Below the pieces are notes generated by a model, which did not search any database, was not told where the DNA came from, and was given only the letters and a program-made list of their open reading frames with translations. A program made the translations under genes and the position numbers. Positions 18,813 to 30,372 of a DNA stretch of 64,000 nt are shown one piece after another (position 1 is the first letter of the stretch; every line of letters begins with the position of its first letter). Source of the stretch: Fen-1254 sp963778945 (GTDB lineage: Bacteria > Bacteroidota > Ignavibacteria > UBA10030); NCBI GenBank assembly GCA_963778945.1, contig CAVZWL010000018.1, positions 33,717 to 97,716 on the forward strand. Reading direction: 5' to 3'.

Positions 18813-19886
18813 ATGACATCATGTATAAAGCTCACAGCGGTCTTGCTCATGGCCGCATCAATTGCGAGCGCTCAAGTGAGCATCCATTATGCGGGATATA
18901 CGCTCTCGGGTACAGCGGGTTTGAGCGGCAACCCGGATGCGGGCATCATACCGTTTGCAGCCGGGAAATTGGATAAGCTTCCGGCAAAGGATCAGGACAG
19001 CAGGTTCGGGATACTCTACCGGGACAACGCACAATCGCTTTCAACGACGACGTTGATGGAAATCGTCGATGCAGCGACAAATGCAGTGGTCAAGAAAGTG
19101 ACACTGGAAGAATATTACGGCAATGAGACGCTGACGTGGAACAACGGTGATATGAAATTAACGAGGCAAGTGAAGCTTGTCGAGAGCGTCAATCTACCTG
19201 AGGGAAAACAGTTGAGGATCGATTTCAAGTTGGAATCGGCAAAAGCGGTCAACGTGTATGTCAAGTTTTACGGTAAAGCGGAAGGATTGTTTAAATCTTC
19301 GGGACGGACGTTTTCGATATCCAATATAGACCCTCAGACAACGGAACGCCCTGCGATGGTCGGCTTTGTGGAGCAGGCCAGGCAGATTACTGCCGAGCCG
19401 TTGAAGAAGGGGAAACCGCAAAGCTTTACGATTACAACAACGGCTCATAAGGCCGGATCGGGTCAGGAAGCATCGCTCTTGACGCTGGAGATAGCGGGAA
19501 CATCGGTTCCGTTCCAGGGCTCCGCAGCCCAGCAGACTGCGAACCTGCAGTCATATTTCACATCCCATAAGGCGGCGGCAAAGATAGCCGTAGAGACGGT
19601 TCCGGATAAGCAAAAGACATCGCCGGGCGATACGCTGACATATAAAATTTATTATCACAATATCGGAACCGATAATGCAGCCAATATGAGCGTCAGCGGG
19701 CCGATTCCGGAAGGAACGGCGTACATCGAAGGAAGCGCCTCAGGAGAAGGGACAAAGATAACATTTGAACGAAAAAAAGCGGCTGTGCCTCAAACGGGCG
19801 CCGTGATCAATATTATCTGGAACGACCAACGAATTTTAAGACCAGGAGAAGAGAGATGGGTGGAATACAAAGTTGTAACTCGCTGA
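18813..19886 (+). CDS. Secreted protein with C-terminal DUF11-like domain
   Basis: A 357-residue exported protein. ATG 18813 follows AAAGGAGAA, 12 nt after the giant gene, so the genes are one operon. The signal peptide runs to about residue 20 (ASIASAQ). A middle beta-rich domain of unknown family follows, then a C-terminal DUF11-like domain (about 255-357: ETVPDKQKTSPGDTLTYKIYYHNIGTD). The same PGDTLTY..Y.N.G motif ends the giant protein, so both may share a partner or an assembly mode. Function unknown; surface role inferred. Confidence 0.78.
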   Translation: MTSCIKLTAVLLMAASIASAQVSIHYAGYTLSGTAGLSGNPDAGIIPFAAGKLDKLPAKDQDSRFGILYRDNAQSLSTTTLMEIVDAATNAVVKKVTLEEYYGNETLTWNNGDMKLTRQVKLVESVNLPEGKQLRIDFKLESAKAVNVYVKFYGKAEGLFKSSGRTFSISNIDPQTTERPAMVGFVEQARQITAEPLKKGKPQSFTITTTAHKAGSGQEASLLTLEIAGTSVPFQGSAAQQTANLQSYFTSHKAAAKIAVETVPDKQKTSPGDTLTYKIYYHNIGTDNAANMSVSGPIPEGTAYIEGSASGEGTKITFERKKAAVPQTGAVINIIWNDQRILRPGEERWVEYKVVTR

Positions 19887-20068
19887 TGATTCCGCAGTGG
19901 GATTTCAGTACCGATCTTTTTCAACAAGATTCGGGCGCGGCAGCCTTCCAAGGCGCCGCCTGACGGCTGAAAGGAGAACGATGAAAATATAAAATGAAAA
20001 GACAAGACAAAATGAAAACAAAATTTAAAAAAACAAAAACAAAACAAAATTTTGAAAGGGTAAATAAA

Positions 20069-21793
20069 ATGAAAGCCTCCTATGCTGTACTTCTTGGGCT
20101 TGCCATCTTGTGCGTGCTGTTACTTACCGTAACGGCATCAGCGAGCGGCACCCACGCAGGGACAGTCATTTCAAATCAGGCGAAAGTAAAATATCAAAAC
20201 GCCGGCGGAGCAAATATGGATTCTGTCATGTCCAATCTTGTTACCACGACGGTTGATAGAAAAGTCGGTTTGTCATTGACTCTCCCAAGCTATTCCCGCA
20301 TTGTCGGCGACAGCGTGTATGTTACATTCCCTGCAGTTCTGACCAATACGGGCAACAATACGGAAAAATATAATCTCACCTACGTTACCCAGCACGGATG
20401 GGGAGCGCAGATTTATAAAGATATCAATCGAAATAGTGTCCTTGATCCGGCGGATACCGCTAATGGAATTATAGCCGTATCGGATACCATACCGGAAGAT
20501 AGTTCATTCTATTTCATAGTTCGCGAATTCGTGCCTGGATCGACTCTAAGCGGCGTAAAGGATACATCTCTCGTGAGCGGTTCAACCGCAGGATTCCACG
20601 GTATTGTATGCATATCAACATGATACTGTAACGGTTTCCCGCGTTTCATTGGCCGGCGGCAAGACTGTTAACATTAACAATCCTCAGCCGGGCACACAGG
20701 TCACGTATCAAGTGAATTATTTAAACAGCGGAACGGCACATGTGCAGAACTTAGTCATTACCGACTCTTTGCCTTCAACTGTTACCTATAATTCTGCTGT
20801 TGCTGATTCCGGCGGCGGTACCGTGACATTTACCGGAGCGCACACTGTTAAGTATACGCTTTCTTCTTTATTAGGCGGAAAGGGTGTCGGCTTCCATATT
20901 CTTGCAACGGTTAATGCCGGTGTAGTGTCCGGAACATTAATAACGAACTCTGCCAGCATCGCGTATGTCGACAGCATCAACGGCTATCCGTTAACAGGTC
21001 CGACTGTCGGTCCTGCAAATGCAACAGTCATCGATAAACTTGCATGGTCATTGGTTGTCGACACGGTCAGCGGCGCATTTTCAGCGAATCATCAAGCGGA
21101 TTCAATCCAATCCGGCAATGTGAATACCTTCGTGCTGAAACTTACGAACAATGGCAACCGTACGGATACGGCTAATGTCTCATACTTTATTACGTCGTTA
21201 GCCGCCAACTCTTTAGGCTGGACATTCTATTTCGATAAGAATGGCGATGCACAGTATGACAGGAACCGATTCTCTCATTTCATCGTGGACAACGACAGGC
21301 GGTGTAGCTCAGAATGCGACGATTAATTACATCGTTCGCGGAACGCCGGTCATTCACACGCCCGATCGATCGCGGGATAGTGCAAGTTATCGGTTCGCTT
21401 CGATAAGTAATGGCTGCCGACACTGCAAGGGGCTATACCATTACCTATGTAAAAGCTCCTTTATTGAACTTGATAAAGAACGTAACAAAAGTGCATGGCT
21501 CGTCCAAACCGGGCGATACACTTCAGTACGTGGTTCAATATCAAAACACAGGTTCCGGATATGCCAACACTGTCGTCATCACCGATCTGGTGCCGACAAA
21601 TACGGCGTATGTGCCGGGAAGCACATACACATCACCGGATAGTTCCGCATGGACGTCGATAAGCGATGCCTCTGCCGGCAATCCTTCCGGCGGAACATTG
21701 ACGTACAATTTTGGTACGGTCAATGGCGGTTACTTCGGACAGGTCAACGGATCCACACAAGGATGGATTAAATTTAGGGTAGTCATCAACTAA
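20069..21793 (+). pseudogene. Secreted DUF11-type protein, reading frame broken three times
   Basis: Reconstructed product of about 570 residues. The start at ATG 20069 has a Shine-Dalgarno (GAAAGGG) 9 nt upstream and a signal peptide (MKASYAVLLGLAILCVLL to ASAS). The coding frame moves near 20605, 21261 and 21412, each time by one extra base. For example, dropping one A at 21261 restores YDGTDSLI and dropping one G at 21412 restores SNAADTARGYT. Domains are an N-terminal beta domain, two or three DUF11-like modules and a final TKVHGSSKPGDTLQYVVQYQNTGSG module. No in-frame stops occur in the restored frame. Either sequence error or recent inactivation; I favour error. Confidence 0.7.
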
Positions 21794-21812
21794 TTCCAAA
21801 AATCATTGGACG

Positions 21813-21840
21813 GTCCGTCCCGCAGCAATGCGGGACGGAC
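21813..21840. repeat. Perfect 11-bp palindrome in the gap between two surface-protein genes
   Basis: GTCCGTCCCGC and GCGGGACGGAC flank AGCAAT. There is no following T-run, so it looks like a REP-type palindromic element or an mRNA stability hairpin rather than a terminator. The core CCCG..GCAAT..CGGG resembles the palindrome inserted in the tRNA-Asn copies at 31.2 kb. Confidence 0.6.
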
Positions 21841-21854
21841 ACCGATGAGAAGAA

Positions 21855-24800
21855 ATGAAAATACAGATTACATATCGAAACCTTATTTTAGCGGCAGCGT
21901 TGATTGTTGCGTGCCGGATTGGCAAGTGTTTTTGCTCAAACTTCCAACGGCACGCAAATTAAAAATACTGCGGCTGCCTATGTTACGCATCCGAACGGAC
22001 AAAAAGATACGGTGAAAAGTAATATCGTATCGACAACGGTGGCAATTCCAGGCAAGCTTACGTTCTGTCTAAAACAGCATCGCCAGGTCAATGCAATTAT
22101 TGGAAATACTGTTTCATACAGACTCATTGCCGGTAATGCCGGTTATTCAACGCTTTCAACCGTGCGCGTGATCGATTCGCTTTCATCAAATCTTCAATTC
22201 GTCAGTGCGACTAACGGAACGTTATACAAACGGCGTGTTGACATGGCCGATAGATTCGCTGCCTGCAACGAGCTATGATACTGTTGTCGTAACGGCGCTT
22301 ATCCGCCCGTCTGTTTCAAATAATACGGTGATTTGGAATAAAGCGACTGCAACCGAATTGTCCGGACAAAAAGTAACTGGATTCTGTCCGCATCGTTGCG
22401 CAGTCACTGTCGGTTACGAAAAGCGCTCCTGTTTCGGCTTTCACAAAAGATACCATTGCTCTATACAATTCAGATAGCCGACAGTTGTTCTTCATCGCTC
22501 TCAGGCGCGGTTCTTGTCGACACGTTGAATGCTGCCGTTACGTTTGTGAGTGCAACGAACGGCGGCAGGTATGATGCATCGGCCCGCCGCGTAGTATGGA
22601 ATATCGGAAAACTCGATTCACTTTCGACGACACAATATAAGATCACAGTCGTTGTCAACGACACGACAATTTCTTCTTATACACTTATCAATCAGGCATG
22701 GCTGAGCGGTTCGGGCATCAATGCTGTCAATGCAAAGGCTCAAACGCAGGTTCAGCGCTCCAATCCGAAGCTTTTATTGACAAAGAAAGCATCTCAAGAT
22801 ACTATTGCTGCTCGGGAAGACATTTACCTATACAATCGTTGCAAGCAATGCCGGTAATATCCGCCTGAAAAGTGTAAGAGTGCTCGATACACTTCATACA
22901 AGTTATTTTATTCCGCAGAGCGCAATGGGTGCAACACTGGCGGATTCCATTGTTTCATGGTCGAAAGATACTATGTCGGTCGGCGAATCCGATACGATCA
23001 AAGTGGCTGTTCAATTGCGCACGACTGCGCCGGTTTTGCCTGCTCTTTCAAATACTGCATGTGCGACTTCTCAGCAGAACGGGCTCTTCTGTTCTCCGCG
23101 CGTCCGCAAATATTATTCCCGTTTATGGATTTATTCCTCTTCCAGCGATGTCAATAAAAAAGACCGTTTCGGCAGATACGGTCGTGACAGGAACCACGGT
23201 CGTCTATTCCATACGTCTGCAAAATACCGGAAATGTGACGCTGACGAAAGTCACTGCGTCCGACACGCTGGCTTCACTCCTGACGCCGGTCAGCGCTGTT
23301 TCATCTTCTTCCGCATCCGTATCGATGAATGGAAAGGTCGTTCTTTATTCGAGAGATTCTTTAGCCGTCAATCAGTCTGATACCATTAAAATTACGGCAC
23401 AACTTTCTCGTGTCGCTTCGGATAAACTGCATATCATCAATGTTGCGTATGCCTCCGCGGCTCAAATCCAGGGACTTTCCGACACGGTATCGATACGTAC
23501 GAAAGTTATCGTGCCCAGCAAATCCTGCAGGATTAATCTGAACATCAGCCCGTATTATGTTATCGGCAACGGCATCATGGCTTCAAAAATTCAAGCGCTT
23601 GCCCTCGATACTCTGGGCAACCCGAAACCTGACGGAACCCCTCTCTTCTTTAAAACGACAGCCGGATATTTTTCCAACGGCAAAGATTCTATCGTTGTTC
23701 CGACTTTAAACGGTTATGCAGTCGATTCGCTCCGCGATCTCATCACAAGCAGCAGTATTGTGTATGCAAAGGCGACGATATCGGCGAACGACTCCAATGT
23801 GTGCGCCGCAAGCGACAGCGCGGTTATCGTCTTCTATCCGGGAGCTATCATCGGATATGTCATCGATAACCGGACAGGGATACCGGTCGATTCTGCGCTG
23901 GTGCAGATATATTCATCATCGGGAACCCTGATCGGGTCCCGGTTGACTTCAACCGACGGTTCATATCTTATTCCTATTCCGGTCTCCGATACATACACGA
24001 TAAAAATTACTGTCGTCGATAAATTCGGCAAGACAGTCATCACGACGACGAAGGTCACCGTTATCGTTCCCGGCGCAGGAGGGGTTCCGCCGGTGACCAA
24101 TATTAATTCTATCACGGGAAAGGTGTATCTTCGATATTCCCAACAAACCGGTCGATGCATACAGGGTCAAAGTGCTCTTAGTAAGGCTGTCGACATCAAA
24201 TTCTGTTTCTCAAAATTCTGTTTCACAAAAAACAGTCTCGCAAAAATCGAATGCAAGTACTTCGACAATAGCGGCATCAGTAGACTCGACTCAAACCGAT
24301 TCGACGGGTACCTATGCATTCTATGGCGTTACACCCGGAACATATAAGGTCGTAACATTAGATTCGCTCCTGCAAGGTTTCGTCATTGCCACCGACACAT
24401 TGACGGGTCAGTATGTCATCAATGCCAACATCCCGATTGTTCTCGATCGCAGCATTGCACTGCTCAAAACCGGACTCCCTACAATTTTAGCCGGCGATAC
24501 GGGATCTTATTCGATTTCATTAAGTAATTCCGGCAAATCCTCCACAACGAATTCAGTTTTGGTCGATTCCCTGGATTCGTCAATGCGCTTCCTCGCAGCG
24601 GGTTCCGCATTCGATGCGGTGCCGTCGTATGACTCGACATCCCGGAAAATCAGATGGAACATAGGAATACTGGATTCGCTCGCCGGCTCCCGGCATGTTC
24701 GTCTCCACATGGGTCAAGGTCCAATTTGCAGACACGATTTCAACCGACCGTGTTTTATTGAATCATGTATTTCTTTACCTCCGACATGACGGATCGCATC

Positions 24801-27210
24801 GATACGTCCGCATCGACGAGCGTTTCTGTTCCGGTTCTTCAGGTGACAAAGACCGCTTCAAAAAGCACCGTCGAGGTAGGTGATGTGATAGCATACACGG
24901 TTACTGCTACGAATAGCAGCAAGTCTACTGTTTTAAGGAACCTTAGAATTATGGACAAAATACCGCTCGGATTTCAAATACCTTGCGGGATCGTCTTTTA
25001 TGGGTACGACGAAAATAGCTGATCCGGTCAGCGGAAAGGAAATAGTATGGAGTTTTGCCGATACTTTAGGTCTCCAAAGTTCCGTCACTTTGACGTACCG
25101 GCTTGTAGCGGGTGCAGGGGCATTGGTAAGCAACGGCATCAATACCGCATCTGCGACCGCAGTGCTTCCAAACGCCGGCATTTTGCAGTCGAATACCGCT
25201 TCGGTTCAAGTGAGCATCAAACTGGGAATATTTACTGACCATGGTCTGATTATCGGAAAAGTGTTTTATGACAGGAATCGCAATGCATATCAGGACAAAG
25301 GAGAAGAGGGTGTCAAGGGCATTGAACTCGTTCTTGAAGACGGCACGCGTGTAACGACGGGCGACGACGGAAAATATTCGATGCCGGATGTCTATCCGGG
25401 CGACCATGTTATTCGTGCCCGAAAAAATACTATTCCCAAAGGAGCGACCCTCATTGCCGGCTATGACGAATTTGCCGGCGATCCGGTTTCTCGCTTTATC
25501 TATGTAACCCCGTCCGGTATCGCGCGTGCGGATTTTTATCTTGCGCAGGATATGCCGGATACGGTAAGGATACATCAATCGCTGGCCAAAGCCGGCCGGC
25601 TCGATATTCAGCGTATTGCAGAGCCGCGTAATGTCGTCTTTATCGAGGATGAAAAAATCGCACCGATGAAACTGTCCGGGCTTAATTTTGATGTTGCAAA
25701 AGCGACGCTGCGCGAGCAGGCTATGCCGACTTTAAAACAGGTTGCGGAAATATTGATCGAGTATCCCGATATCAGCCTTACGATTGTCGGACATACGGAT
25801 TCAAGTCCGATGCATACCCGTGAATTTAAAGACAACACCGCACTTTCGATCGGCCGCGCTAATGCGGTAAAGAATTACCTTGTATCCCGGGAAAATATCG
25901 ATTCATCGCGCGTGAAAGCTCTCGGATACGGCGAAAAGAAGCCGATAGCTTCTAATCAGACAAAAGAAGGCAAGCAGCTCAACCGCCGTGTAGAATTCTA
26001 TTTTGACAGCAGAATTGAGCAGCCGGTGCGCCTCAGTACATCGATTCTTTTTAAGATCCCGATTCGTTACGAAGGTTCTGCAGGCATTTCAAAGCTGGAA
26101 TGGACGGATGTTCTGGACAGCGCTATGACATTCGAAGAGGGCAGCGCGACTCTCGGCGATACATCCATTGCCCCGCGTGTAGACGGGAAATTACTGCATT
26201 GGACACTTACCGGCATAGGGAAGAATTTCCAGAAGGATCTGTTGTATCGTATCAAGGTTAAAAAACCGGGAGAAAAAATCCTCAAGTTGTCTTCTGTCAG
26301 CACCTCGTTCCGCTGCTCTGTTCAAGATACCGTCGTGGTGATTGCGGATACGCTCCTCACGCACAATGAGGTCGCCGTTGCAGTCCGGGGACGCGCCATA
26401 AATTATATTCTCTCCGGTGTGATGTTTGATGTTGCAAAAGCAACTCTGCGCCGCAGTGCGCTGTCGGCGCTGAATACATCGGCAGAAGCTTTGAAACAGG
26501 ATTCGACGGCAACCGCGCTGGTTGAAGGGCATACCGATTCCACTCCGATACACACAGAAGAATTTTCTTCGAACTTGGAACTTTCCGAGGCAAGAGCAAA
26601 GACCGTCGTCGAGAAATTGATCACAAACTTCGGGATATCGCCGAGCCGTTTGCGTTCCATCGGTTTTGGAGAATACCGGCCGATAACAACCAATGCCACG
26701 GCCGAAGGCAGACAATTAAACCGCCGTGTTGAAGACCGCATTCTTTCAAAATCGTTCGTTGACAACGTCATTCCTGACGGCATGACCGACTCGTCAGCCG
26801 TTGTACGAATATCGGTAGAACCGATGCAAAGGGACTTCAGCTCGTCGATCGAGGGACATCCGGGTGATCAATTCATTCTGCGTTTGTCGGTCGAACGGAA
26901 TGCAAATACTCAAACGGCGGAGACAATGATCATCGACACACTTCCGGCCGGGGTACGCATTGTTGATAATTCCCTCAAGGCGGAAGAAGGAATCGATACG
27001 GTCTCGAACGGCAGGGTTCTGACAGCCCGATGCTCCGCCGCAGCTTTGCGGTCATCGTTGAGTTTCCGGATTGAGATTGCCGGTCCGGTTGATACGAACG
27101 AAATTTTCCAGAACCGGTTCTCCGTCATCCGCCGTGAGAAGAACGGCGACATTATTATAGATCGTGCAGAACCTGTGATTATTCAAGGCACGGCGGTCAA
27201 GAATAAATAA
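21855..27210 (+). pseudogene. DUF11/OmpA surface protein, frame broken about ten times in its 5' half
   Basis: Reconstructed product of about 1780 residues. ATG 21855 starts a lipoprotein- or signal-peptide-like stretch (LILAAALIVACGLASVFAQ once one C near 21915 is dropped). About five DUF11-like modules follow, then a carboxypeptidase-regulatory/SdrD-B-like domain (GYVIDNRTGIPVDSA), further DUF11 modules, a second SdrD-B-like domain (IGKVFYDRNRNAYQDKGE) and two OmpA-type peptidoglycan-binding domains (25680-25990 and 26410-26730). Both OmpA domains carry the family pattern GHTDS..RA..V..YL..GYGE..N..GR.LNRRVE. Extra single bases lie near 21915, 22229, 22381, 22458, 22813, 23082, 24126, 24690, 24773 and 24975. 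The 3' part from 25000 is intact. The protein probably links a surface structure to the cell wall. Its stop abuts the next start. Confidence 0.72.
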
Positions 27211-30200
27211 ATGCTGAAGACATTGCATACATATCGATCCATCGTGAAAGCTTCGGGACTTCGGACGCTGATTGCCTCCGTCCTGTCGGTGTGCTTTGTC
27301 TCCGCGGCAAGCGGACAAATGATTCAGATTACATCGCCATCGAACAATTCTGTGAGCAATTTGAACAGCCAGACCATTACAGCCAAGGGCTGGGCCGGAT
27401 TCAATGCGGAATTATGGATGGACAACCAATTGGCTCAAAAGGGGACGGTACGGATCGACGGTATCATCGATTTTATTAACGTTCAAGCGCCATCGGGAAC
27501 TCGAAAATTTGAAGCGCGGCTTGTGAATCCGGATGGATCGGTCATCGATGCGGATTCTATCTCGCTCCATATACTTGGCGGACCGGCAGCGTTGTCATTA
27601 GAGCTTGCCGATTCGTCGTTACGTGCGAACGGCGCCTCTACGACAATGGGAAAAGTACGTGTCTTTGATGCGTGGGGTTTCCCCTTGCAGGAAAATGTCA
27701 TTGTCACGGTGACGGCAGAGAATGGAAAAATCCTGACGGAAGATTTGGATCCGCAGACACCCGGTACGCAAATACGATTGATCCGCGGAGTCGCTCAATT
27801 TGAGTATCAGGCAAGCCATACAACCGGTCAGGCAAAAGTAACGGCACAAACTGGAGAGATTAAAGCGGAATCCGGCATCTCGCTGGCGATGCCGCTGGAA
27901 CCTCTGACAGTCGTCGGTTTGATCAACGGATCGGCAGCCGGTATGAGCGAAAGCGGCGACCGGAGTCAATTAGCAGATCCAAGCTCTTTTGCAAAAGGAT
28001 TGACATTGGATGGACGCGCGGCTGTCTATGCCCGCGGCTCCTTCGGAGACGATTATCTTATTACCGGTTCGTACGATTCCGACAGACGCAACCGTTCATC
28101 GTTGTTCCGCAGCCTCGATCCGGATTACCTCTATTCGATCTACGGCGACAACAGCATGCTGACGTACGATGCCCAGACACAGAGTCCGCTGTATATCAAA
28201 ATCGAAAAGAACCGCGATTATCTTCTCTACGGCGATTTCAATACGGACTTGTCGAGTCAGGAATTTACGCTCTATAACCGGTCTCTCACTGGCGTCAAGG
28301 CGGAGCATCAGGACGACAACTGGAAAGTCAAAGCATTCGGTTCGCTGACGGATCATAAAGTCGTTCATACGGAAATCCGAGGGGAAGGACTTTCCGGATA
28401 TTATAATCTCGGCTCCACGCAGATCGTCGTCGGCTCGGAAAAAGTTTCGATCGAAGTGCGGGATAAAAATCATTCGGAAATCGTCATCAACTCGACGGAT
28501 AATTTCCGCTACGCTGATTATGATATCGACTATGACCAGGGAACGTTGTTCTTCAAACAGCCGGTTCCTGCGCTCGATCCGAACAATAATCCTGTATGGA
28601 TCGTTGTGACGTTTGAGGCGATTACAAGCTCAGCGTCCACCTATGTCGCGGGTGCGAATGTAGAACGCCGCATCGATAATCATCTTTCTGTTGGAATAAC
28701 GGGCGTAACAGAAGAACAGTCGCCGACGAATTATACATTGCTGGGATTGAATTCGAAGTACCAGTTGAACGATGTCCTCCTTGTCAGCGGCGAAATAGCG
28801 CGTTCGAACGATTTTGCAGAAGAAACCGGCGGCAAAAGTGCCGGCGATGCTTACAAAGTCGAAGCTGCGATATCGCCTTTTGCGCAGCTGTCGATGCATA
28901 CCTATTACCGCAGGATGGAAGAGGGATTCTATAATATTCGGGAATCCAGCGGCCGTATTGAACGCGGCACCATTAAATACGGTGTCGGCGGAAATTATAA
29001 AATCGGCACTACAACGGATCTTACGGCGGATTATTACGAAACATACCAGGATGCTGCATACGGCGTATCCGACCTGACTTCACTCTCGGGCGGCGTGATC
29101 CATCACTTCGGCAATCGTTTGACTGCACAAGCCCATGTGACAAATCTCCAGTCCTACACTCCCGATTCAGCAGCAGGGACAACACAGCGTTCGACATTAT
29201 TGACTGCCGGTGCGAGCTACGTCGCAGGTGATGTAATGAAAATTACGGCACAGCATGAACAAAACCTCGGTTCGACGCAAAATACAGCCAGTCCGACTGC
29301 AGACGCGGTAATTGCGGAAACAAAGATTACAAAAGATATATCGGCCAACGTAGAAGAGCGTCTCTTTGAAGGCGGCGGAAACCTTGCAACTGTCGGATTG
29401 AGCACAAATGTGATGGAGGGAATGCAGGCATACAGCAAATATGAAATCGGCAATGCTGCTGGTGCGTATAGAAATATGATCAGCGTCGGGTTGAAGAATA
29501 AAATCAAATTACCGTATGACCTGACTGCAAACCTGTCGTATGAAAGGACCAAAGACCTGAATCAGCGAGTAGATGAGACCACGACCAACGATCATGATGC
29601 ATATTCGGTAGGTCTCGAGTACCTGCCGAAAGATCCGATCAAGGCAAGTACCAAGATCGAATTCGGCAGCGATAATACTTCGAAAAAAATGAATTACACA
29701 TTCAATGCGGACTACAGGTTCAAGAAAGATTTGAGTGCGATTCTAAAATATACGCTTTCAGAAGATAACGCCGTGTCAAACAGCGGTTACCGGACGATGT
29801 CCCACTGGATCGCCGGCCTGGCATACCGGCCGGTCGAATCGAATGATTTCAATATACTGGGAAAATTCGAGGTGAAACAAGACAACAACCATTATGTTGC
29901 GCCGTACGATGACTCTCAGGCATTGATCGGCTCCATTCATGCTTACTTGGAACCAATTCGCCGGTTTGAGCTCGGTCTGAAATTTGCATATAAAGTAGAG
30001 TATGACGGTTCCGTCGATTATTCAGTGACGACGCATTCAAGTTTCTATTTGGCACGCGGCACATATGATATCAACGAAAAAATGGATGTTGCAGCTGAAT
30101 TCCGTACGCTGATGCAAGTGGAAGCAAACGATATGCTCTATGGATACAGCGCAGAAGTCGGATATGTCGTGATCAAGAATCTTCGATTAGCGGCAGGATA

Positions 30201-30309
30201 CAACTTTAAAGGATACATCGAACGAGATCTCGTCGAGAATAATTTATGGTCGGCAGGACCGTTCCTGAAATTCAGCCTTAAGTTCGGGGAAGATTTATTC
30301 GGGAAGTAA
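27211..30309 (+). CDS. Large outer-membrane barrel-like protein
   Basis: A 1032-residue exported protein; its ATG follows directly on the stop of the OmpA gene, so the two are coupled. The signal peptide ends near residue 36 (VSAASGQ). Residues about 37-220 form Ig-like domains, including a Big-1-like one (ADSSLRANGASTT.GKVRVFDAWG). From about 255 to the end the sequence alternates polar and aromatic residues as in a many-stranded outer-membrane barrel, with YSIYGDNS and DYLLYGDFNTDL typical of the group. It ends in a short strand (FSLKFGEDLFGK). Position at the end of the DUF11/OmpA operon suggests the outer-membrane platform for the secreted proteins. No specific transporter family is assigned. 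Confidence 0.75.
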   Translation: MLKTLHTYRSIVKASGLRTLIASVLSVCFVSAASGQMIQITSPSNNSVSNLNSQTITAKGWAGFNAELWMDNQLAQKGTVRIDGIIDFINVQAPSGTRKFEARLVNPDGSVIDADSISLHILGGPAALSLELADSSLRANGASTTMGKVRVFDAWGFPLQENVIVTVTAENGKILTEDLDPQTPGTQIRLIRGVAQFEYQASHTTGQAKVTAQTGEIKAESGISLAMPLEPLTVVGLINGSAAGMSESGDRSQLADPSSFAKGLTLDGRAAVYARGSFGDDYLITGSYDSDRRNRSSLFRSLDPDYLYSIYGDNSMLTYDAQTQSPLYIKIEKNRDYLLYGDFNTDLSSQEFTLYNRSLTGVKAEHQDDNWKVKAFGSLTDHKVVHTEIRGEGLSGYYNLGSTQIVVGSEKVSIEVRDKNHSEIVINSTDNFRYADYDIDYDQGTLFFKQPVPALDPNNNPVWIVVTFEAITSSASTYVAGANVERRIDNHLSVGITGVTEEQSPTNYTLLGLNSKYQLNDVLLVSGEIARSNDFAEETGGKSAGDAYKVEAAISPFAQLSMHTYYRRMEEGFYNIRESSGRIERGTIKYGVGGNYKIGTTTDLTADYYETYQDAAYGVSDLTSLSGGVIHHFGNRLTAQAHVTNLQSYTPDSAAGTTQRSTLLTAGASYVAGDVMKITAQHEQNLGSTQNTASPTADAVIAETKITKDISANVEERLFEGGGNLATVGLSTNVMEGMQAYSKYEIGNAAGAYRNMISVGLKNKIKLPYDLTANLSYERTKDLNQRVDETTTNDHDAYSVGLEYLPKDPIKASTKIEFGSDNTSKKMNYTFNADYRFKKDLSAILKYTLSEDNAVSNSGYRTMSHWIAGLAYRPVESNDFNILGKFEVKQDNNHYVAPYDDSQALIGSIHAYLEPIRRFELGLKFAYKVEYDGSVDYSVTTHSSFYLARGTYDINEKMDVAAEFRTLMQVEANDMLYGYSAEVGYVVIKNLRLAAGYNFKGYIERDLVENNLWSAGPFLKFSLKFGEDLFGK

Positions 30310-30324
30310 ATGGGGAGTTCTGCA

Positions 30325-30371
30325 GTTCGTAGTAGACAACTACGAACCAAGAACCAAGAACCACGAACTAA
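30325..30371. repeat. Hairpin plus 7-nt-periodic repeat between convergent genes
   Basis: A perfect 9-bp inverted repeat (GTTCGTAGT/ACTACGAAC, loop AGACA, 30325-30347) runs into four heptamers at 30344-30371 (GAACCAA, GAACCAA, GAACCAC, GAACTAA). The gap lies between the convergent barrel gene and yebC. The heptamer GAACTAA recurs in the array at 43108-43121. Confidence 0.65.
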
Positions 30372-30372
30372 G

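Noticed and set aside
20600..25000. Programmed +1 frameshifting as the explanation
   Set aside because: There is no shared slippery motif or downstream structure at the sites, and up to ten events in one gene would be needed.
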